This document shows positions 6,670 through 11,712 of a DNA stretch of 11,712 bases, in pieces. The notes beneath the pieces were generated by a model. It did not search any database and was not told where the DNA came from. It saw only the letters and a list, made by a program, of their open reading frames with translations. The stretch comes from Euperipatoides rowelli (taxonomy: Eukaryota; Onychophora; Udeonychophora; Euonychophora; Peripatopsidae): NCBI GenBank assembly GCA_003024985.2, contig PXIH01S0010388.1. One strand, written 5' to 3'. A program made the translations under genes and the position numbers. The number at the start of each line of letters is the position of its first letter. The first letter of the stretch is position 1.

Positions 6670-8360
6670 GATATAATGTACATAGTACTTTTATTTTAGA
6701 TGGTTAATAAATAAAAACATTTAAATAAATAATCATTATTGTCATATTATAAATTTTATGTTTTCGAAAATAATAATTTTAGACATATTGTATGTCATAG
6801 CTGCAATTTGTTAATTAAATTATTAATAATGATTGAAATACTTATAAGATGAAAAAAAAAAAAATTTAATTACAATAGATAATGTAATACAGCAATGTGC
6901 AAAGCTCTGTTCTTGTCTGCCATCTTCAGTTAATAAGTGAAACTAATGTTTCTTAATTTAGAAATTCAACATATTACCACAACACATGCCATTTCAAAAA
7001 TAGCATTCTGGTTAAAAAAAATAATTAAAAGGGCCCTCCTCAAATAACTGATTACAAACTGGTGTGCATTTGCTCAATATTTTTTTTTTTTAATAGAATT
7101 TTTTTTTTCATAAATCCCCTTTTGACTTTTCTGAATAGAAGAGTCTAAAAATAACATCTGCTCAAAGACAGATTTCTTATTTTGACAAGGCTGACAACAA
7201 AGTTATGAAAACAGCTAGTGTTATGAACTGTCAACTAACATGAGAGTTGAATTTATGAAGACATTTTAATGAAATTACTGATACTGATAAACTATTCATT
7301 TCCAAATTAGTATTTTATTCAAAACATTATTAGATAATGACATAGACTTGGTGATTAGAAACATTTAATAACCTCTCCGCCCCTTATCCATACACACATT
7401 CACAGACCATAAACCACTTTACAATAATTTATCTTTGCAAAAGACGCTATTTAAACTTTTCATTGAATAGTTTTTATTTTAAAAAGAACAAAAAAATATT
7501 TTCAGGTTATTTAATTAAAAAATAAATATAAGTACCTTATAAATTCATATATGGGTCAATCAAATATATTTACTGTAGCCTATAAATGCTGTACCAAACT
7601 GGGCAAATTAAAGATAGGCTACCTCAAGATCAGACTTTATAGGAAATAATGCATCAGGAGTTACTGTCCCCTTATTATGGGCCAAGAGGGTTTTCTCTCC
7701 TGACCCTTGATAAACTACAGTATATTCAATAAAAATATACAGTATAGTAAATATATATAGTAGGCCTATATGAGAAACTGTGCAGTTCAATATATGAAAA
7801 ATAAATTGTGCAAAATATATGATTTCTAATTTTAAAATTAAATTGGCCGCTCTCACTGCCATGAATCTAGAAAAAGGTACATTTATTTTCTCCGGCCACT
7901 GTACTATATCATGAAAAAAAATAATATTTATGTCCAAATATTAATCGAGTGAATTATCATGCTCCTCCTCCGCATTCATTGTTTTTTTTTACCAAAATAG
8001 TCTCTATTTTTTTTAGTATGAAAATAAGTTAGTACAGGTCTAAAATATATCAATAGGCTATGTATTATAAGAAACAGCTTTTCAAATCCGTTATTTTTAT
8101 CTTGGAAATGAATTATTACAGCACATAAAACGTATGATATAGAATTTTACTGGGGCAGACATTAGGCGGCTATTAAGTCCACGTCTTATGGCAAATGTTT
8201 AGTTGTAAATTGTGCATGAACTGCGACAGGAGACACTTCCAATTAAATTTCTTAACATATGTTATATACAGTATAGTTCGCAATGCACATATGCAATTTA
8301 AGCAAATTCATGTAAGGGACACTGGGTTAATAAGAACAAAATTCTAACGATAATAATTAC
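6670..8360. other. AT-rich stretch without a supportable gene
   Basis: It is mostly A/T-rich. A less AT-rich patch at 7611-7710 and one at 7846-7901 lie inside a minus-strand open frame (7608-7937, 109 codons). That frame has long hydrophobic, low-complexity segments from AT-rich DNA and no known motif, so I do not call it a gene. The bases TCCGGCCACTG at 7891-7901 are the inverse of the terminus at 6497 and probably mark a DNA-transposon remnant ending at 7901. Heptamers TACTGTA/TACAGTA are frequent here. Confidence 0.45.
7891..7901 (-). mobile_element. Right terminus of a possible DNA-transposon remnant (CAGTGGCCGGA)
   Basis: On the minus strand from 7901 the sequence is CAGTGGCCGGAGAAAATAA, against CAGTGGCCGGAAAATAA from 6497 on the plus strand; both continue to a TTTTT-CTAG-like stretch. 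It could be the partner end of 6497 (about 1.4 kb apart) or an end of a separate copy whose left end is lost. No target duplication is visible with either choice. Confidence 0.4.
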
Positions 8361-8704
8361 CAGGGCCTTTCAGAGAAAATGTGAGGCCCAGGGCAACTGA
8401 TATTTTTAGGCCCTTCAAAATTGAAAACTTTGGGAATGGGAAAATGCAATCTACAAGTGAAATTGTTGATGTAGGCAGGTATTTTGTTAAGCTTTTTTTT
8501 TTGGTTGCATGGATGTTTTGGCAACAAAAAGGGCAAATAAATTTGGTTCTAAATACTTTGATTAACTTTTTTTTTTGTATGGACTTATGATAAACATTAA
8601 TCGTTACTTCTCACAGATCAAGGCCACTAAATAAAAAATTGGGTCCCTAAAATTGTGAGGCCCAAGGGCAACAGCCCCTTTTTCTCCCCCTCTGATAACC
8701 TAAT
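8361..8704. mobile_element. Degenerate non-autonomous DNA-transposon-like repeat
   Basis: A GTGAGGCCCA(A)GGGCAAC block occurs twice in direct orientation (8380-8397 and 8655-8673). The left edge CAGGGCCTTTCAGAG (8361-8375) loosely matches the reverse complement of the right edge, TAGGTTATCAGAG (ending 8704), allowing a 2-nt gap. GGCCC/GGGCAA-rich ends with a C-rich right terminus are typical of hAT-type miniature repeats. The 8381-8590 open frame crossing it has no recognisable protein. Family assignment is tentative. Confidence 0.4.
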
Positions 8705-8782
8705 AATATCTATGAGTGTCTGGGTTTGAAACTTATTAATAAAGATTTAAAGCATTAAGCTTAAATACAGTTAAGCTTTGAT

Positions 8783-8800
8783 GTAATCCGCAAGGATTAC
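8783..8800. repeat. Perfect 7-bp hairpin, GTAATCC-GCAA-GGATTAC
   Basis: GTAATCC (8783-8789) and GGATTAC (8794-8800) pair perfectly around GCAA. It overlaps the left terminal repeat of the candidate miniature element that follows and may be an end structure of that element. Confidence 0.6.
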
Positions 8801-9026
8801 TCCCAAAACAACCAATCATGTATGATAATTTCAGAACAATTATTAATACTGGATGGACCAGCAACCTTATTTTTTTTGTTTATAGTACTAATTTTCACCC
8901 CAATCCTGAACCCTACTCCAATTAGTTGAAATAATAGTTATAACCAAGCCTAAACCAAATGTATAAATAGAATATAATGTGCTTAATCATTTTCCTTCGT
9001 TTTTTTTTTCTGGAGTAATCCGTGCG
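8789..9026. mobile_element. Candidate miniature inverted-repeat element (MITE), 238 bp
   Basis: The left end CGCAAGGATTACTCC (8789-8803) matches the reverse complement of the right end GGAGTAATCCGTGCG (9012-9026) at 14 of 15 positions, and both continue inward into A-rich sequence. The interior has no coding. No target-site duplication is apparent at these exact boundaries, so the true ends may lie slightly further out. Superfamily unknown. Confidence 0.5.
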
Positions 9027-9350
9027 AAAGGTTTGCTACATAGACATGTTAAAACATTGAGCTTGTATAGGAAAAAAACTGAATAATATAGTAGTAATGA
9101 AACTTGTCCAGTAAATATTAAGTCATGGCAATAACCTAGCAAATTTTGGAGAGCTCAAACACTTTTTTTCCATCATTTTCAAATCAGGTAGCCCTGGTGC
9201 AATCAGATCGCGCAACAAATTGAAGGTAGTATTACCAATTAGAGATGAAACAGTGGGTAATTAGACACTATATCACACTTTGTTAACTGATAAGAAAAAT
9301 CTAAGTTGGTAATACCTCTGTCATATAGAATACTTTGGATAACGTGTAAA
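9027..9350. other. Non-coding stretch
   Basis: Mixed AT-rich sequence in which I see no gene, RNA or convincing repeat. Confidence 0.45.
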
Positions 9351-9408
9351 TTATGTAAATATACTCTTAATTACTGTATGTTATTATGTAAATATACTCG
9401 TAATTACT
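9351..9408. repeat. Two 25-bp direct repeats differing at one base, 33-bp period
   Basis: TTATGTAAATATACTC, then T or G, then TAATTACT, occurs at 9351-9375 and 9384-9408. The spacer is ATGTTA-like, so the unit is a 33-bp tandem dimer, the same period as the dimer at 6613-6669 but with unrelated sequence. Confidence 0.8.
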
Positions 9409-10214
9409 TATAAATATTGATCCATGTCGTCGATTTGGATTACTGTTGTGTTTCGAGCCAAAACTCAATAAGCTGGTCAAGATTTGCAGTGGTAATAAAA
9501 CATTTAATAAATGATAAATGATGACCAGGTTAAAAGTTGACATTACATAAGGCTTACATAATTTTAGTATGAAAGTGCTAATAGACTGAAAGCCAATCAA
9601 AAATTTTCAATAAAAAAAAGCTTGCTTTGATTCTGAAAAATTCTAAAGTTTATTTCTTATTTCATAATAGGATCAATATTATTTATTTTATTGTTAAGAC
9701 AGCCTAGGTTGTTAGTTTTTATTTCCAAGTTAGTAGATATCATTCATGAAATTCACAGGATCCGTGAAGATGATCTAGGCTTAGTTTGCTATGTTAGGAG
9801 CATCCTCAACCTTGCAATGATTTCATGGTGATATTCATTCAAACGATTGGAAATATCCGAAACGTAAATACATTAGCTTTTATTTCTTATATTTACATCT
9901 CTAGTAGGAGGATAATAGCAGAGTGAATTGTGAATCGAGTCGTCTTGGTTATTATTTACAGTGTTAAGGCAATTTTAATGAAAAGGGGACTATAGGGTTA
10001 GGGTGGTGGCGACAATAACGTTAATTATTTACATGAAGAAAGATAGCTCATGCGTTTTGTCCCAGACCAGAGGTTACAATGTTTGATATACCATGTGAGT
10101 CTATGCTTCAAGTTCATGATTGCATTTACCCACATAAGAATAAATGATACAGGGTGATAGCCTGTACTGCCCGAATAAACCCGAGGTGCTCCCCCGACCA
10201 AAAAATCATCAGTC
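9409..10214. other. Non-coding stretch becoming more GC-rich toward 10000-10214
   Basis: No gene can be supported. A near-palindrome TTCACAGGATCCGTGAA (9752-9768, one bulged base) is present. From about 9985 the composition shifts to less AT-rich, with TAGGGTTAGGGTGG at about 9992. A minus-strand open frame (10025-10294, 89 codons) spans this patch and part of the following duplication. Its product shows no motif I know, so it is more likely part of an unidentified repeat than a gene. Confidence 0.45.
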
Positions 10215-10385
10215 AAGACCATGTTTATCAGGGAGAGAGTTGGATGAATAAGAAGGTTTAGTAAGAGGGTAATAGGAACAGGTCTTTGGGCCATTGCCTG
10301 AAGACCATGTTTATCAGGGAGAGAGTTGGATGAATAAGAAGGTTTAGTAAGAGGGTAATAGGAACAGGTCTTTAGCCATTGCCTG
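10215..10385. repeat. Tandem duplication of an 86-bp unit, almost identical copies
   Basis: Copy 1 is 10215-10300 and copy 2 is 10301-10385 (85 bp). They are identical except near the end, where TTTGGGCC in copy 1 is TTTAGCC in copy 2 (one substitution and one deleted base). The near-identity suggests a recent duplication or an assembly artefact. The unit starts AAGACCATG and ends GCCATTGCCTG. Confidence 0.95.
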
Positions 10386-10617
10386 AGTTGTACTATATCT
10401 ACAAACCTAACCCCAAAAACTTTGTTAAGTATTTCACTCTTCTTTATACATATTTATTTCCTTTTCTCTCTACTTTATTTGCCTACATTACCTTGCTTGA
10501 TTCATCTTATTTAGAATACAACTATTTCTTCTCATGATGCATTTCTTTACTTTCTCTCTGGGCCTTCATCATCTGCATTCGACTTATCCGGTATTGTAAA
10601 TATTTCTTTAGATATAG
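10386..10617. other. Probable 3' flank or UTR of LINE relic C
   Basis: It lies beyond the TAG at 10618-10620 that closes the last readable frame of relic C on the minus strand. It is AT- and pyrimidine-rich (plus strand), without a clear poly(A) or microsatellite tail, so the 3' edge of the insertion is not fixed. Confidence 0.35.
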
Positions 10618-11712
10618 CTACCGTTTTATTTTTTCAAATAAAATTTGTGGCCAATCCACTTCCAAGGTGTAAATTTTTTTCTTGTCTGCTTTGCTACTTA
10701 ATATTCAGGTTAAGCAGGGTTTTCCCATTTTTCTCTTTTGTGTTTGAAATGCTATTATTGTCAAAAGCATGTGTTCTGTTCCCCTGATATGTTCTCAATA
10801 TCTGATTATTAAGAGAGTTATTTTCCTAATGATGGTTTTCCTATGAAGAAGGATATTGGTGTTTAGAGTGCCCACTTCTGGGTTGCATGTGGAGTCTAGT
10901 AACCTCACCAGTCCTCTTTCCATGGCTTTTAAGCTATTTCAGTTTGTTTTAGTGATTACTGATGTTTTTAGTCCATATGTAACAACAGATACTATTGCCA
11001 TTTCATAAATACTTCTTAATTTTCATAAAGGTGATTTCTTTGCAAAAATTGTAATATGGCCTGTGTTGTTGCATAGGCTTTTTTTCTTCTTTCTCTCACA
11101 TAATGTTGTCTGTTTAAGGAATTAGTGTTGTAATACCCAAGTACTTTAGGCTTTTGACTGTGGAAAGTAGTTTCCCTTCTATTCATATATTCCCAGTTTA
11201 AACCTATCAATTCATTGATTAATTCTGGAGTTCTTGTTAGTAATCAGCAACTAGAAGGATATCATCTGCAAATACAAGTATTAAAGGAAGTGTTGTATGG
11301 TTTTCTTGTTGGAGATTAAATTAGAGTACTTCAGCTGCTGTTTGCAACTCTTCATCTATGGATAGGTTGAATAATGTGGGTGATATTAGCCCCCACCCCC
11401 TTTCAAAATTTTCTGGGACCTTTGCCACACCACTGTGTCATGGTATATCCATTCGGTGAAGATTTTATGATTTGGTTAATCATTTTATGAGGTACCTTTC
11501 TTGCTTTAGAATTGAGATGATAGCTTTATGACTAATGTAGTCAAAGCCCTTTTCCAAGCCCAGTGCCACCACAAGATTTTAGTCCTCCTAACCATCTTTC
11601 TTTTAGAATTCTCCCAACTGTGAATGTATGATAATTCAAGGAGCGGTCCGGTAGATATACTGCTTGGTATATGGAGTCTCTGGCAATATGTATTTTGTAT
11701 AAAGCTTGTACA
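10618..11712 (-). pseudogene. LINE relic C: reverse transcriptase palm to C-terminus, runs off the window
   Basis: On the minus strand, from the window edge inward: an unclear finger region; motif A region VALGLEKGFDYISHKAI (about 11545 for FD); motif B region with the G-run degraded and then ISPTLFNLSIDEELQTA; motif C VFADDILLVAD (FADD at 11261-11272); ELINELIGLN; QKPKVLGYYNTNSLN and RRKKAYATTQAIL (11016-11210); then LRSIYEMAIVSVVTYGLKTS...LKAMERGLVRLL, IIRKITLLIIRY*EHI, KMGKPCLT*IL and a TAG at 10618. Three frames are used, with shifts at about 11235 and 11016-11019. The motif A Asp is Gly (GGC for GAC) while FADD is intact. SPTLFNL.IDE with FADD recalls R2/R4/NeSL-like or RTE-like lineages more than relics A and B; I cannot settle the clade. 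No restriction-like endonuclease or zinc-knuckle is readable in the C-terminal part. Confidence 0.88.

Noticed and set aside
7608-7937. 109-codon open frame on the minus strand
   Set aside because: Long A/T-driven hydrophobic stretches, no motif, no clear start context, and it spans a probable transposon terminus at 7891-7901.
8381-8590. 69-codon plus-strand open frame
   Set aside because: Lies within a decayed repeat, with no motif.
9367-9600. 77-codon minus-strand open frame
   Set aside because: AT-rich low-information peptide, partly made of the 33-bp dimer; no support.
9992-10005. TAGGGTTAGGG, telomere-like
   Set aside because: Less than two units of TTAGGG; too short to call an interstitial telomeric repeat.
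10025-10294. 89-codon open frame on the minus strand overlapping the 86-bp duplication
   Set aside because: The product matches nothing I know, and the first part is simply the duplicated unit; likely a repeat rather than a gene.
1273-11019. Alternative genetic code with TGA read as Trp
   Set aside because: TGA at Trp positions is suggestive, but frameshifts, TAA stops and lost catalytic Asp show that all three elements are dead; mutational decay explains it more simply.
1-11712. CRISPR array, bacterial operon, phage or defence system
   Set aside because: No regularly spaced repeats, no bacterial gene organisation, and LINE content marks this as eukaryotic.

Overview
The window looks like a piece of an animal (metazoan) nuclear genome, probably a non-vertebrate or at least a repeat-rich, AT-rich one. 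By eye it is roughly two-thirds or more A+T, full of A/T homopolymers. It has no ribosome-binding-site/operon architecture, no long open reading frames, and it carries decayed non-LTR retrotransposons (LINEs) of animal type. I cannot name the species. There is no intact gene, tRNA, rRNA or CRISPR array that I can support.

Layout: 1-690 AT-rich non-coding; 692-828 a possible hAT-like miniature element; 856-883 a perfect inverted repeat; 890-1620 (+) a 5'-truncated LINE relic (A) with at least two frameshifts; 1941-2228 (-) two putative short host exons with good splice sites; 2230-3100 AT-rich; 3101-4685 (-) the best-preserved LINE relic (B), with its 3' UTR, a 9-bp stem and a TAAACC-type tail; 4681-4775 remnants of an ATTCGG-type terminal repeat; 5220-5328 two adjacent hairpins; 5687-5700 C14; 6374-6422 a GC-rich repeat fragment; 6497-6588 a short element with CAGTG..CCGGA ends; 6613-6669 a 33-bp-period dimer; 7891-7901 a third copy of the same terminus; 8361-8704 and 8789-9026 two more non-autonomous DNA-transposon candidates; 9351-9408 another 33-bp-period dimer; 10215-10385 a fresh 86-bp tandem duplication; 10618-11712 (-) a third, unrelated LINE relic (C) that runs off the window edge.

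Nothing here works together as a pathway. The picture is an intergenic or intronic graveyard. Three different LINE lineages landed in both orientations and decayed by point mutation (mostly to TGA stops) and small indels, interspersed with short non-autonomous DNA transposons. The only hint of host function is the two-exon candidate on the minus strand. I did not find a convincing new biological system; the items most worth a second look are that exon pair, the structured 3' end of relic B, the hairpin pair at 5220-5328, and the TGA bias in the relics.
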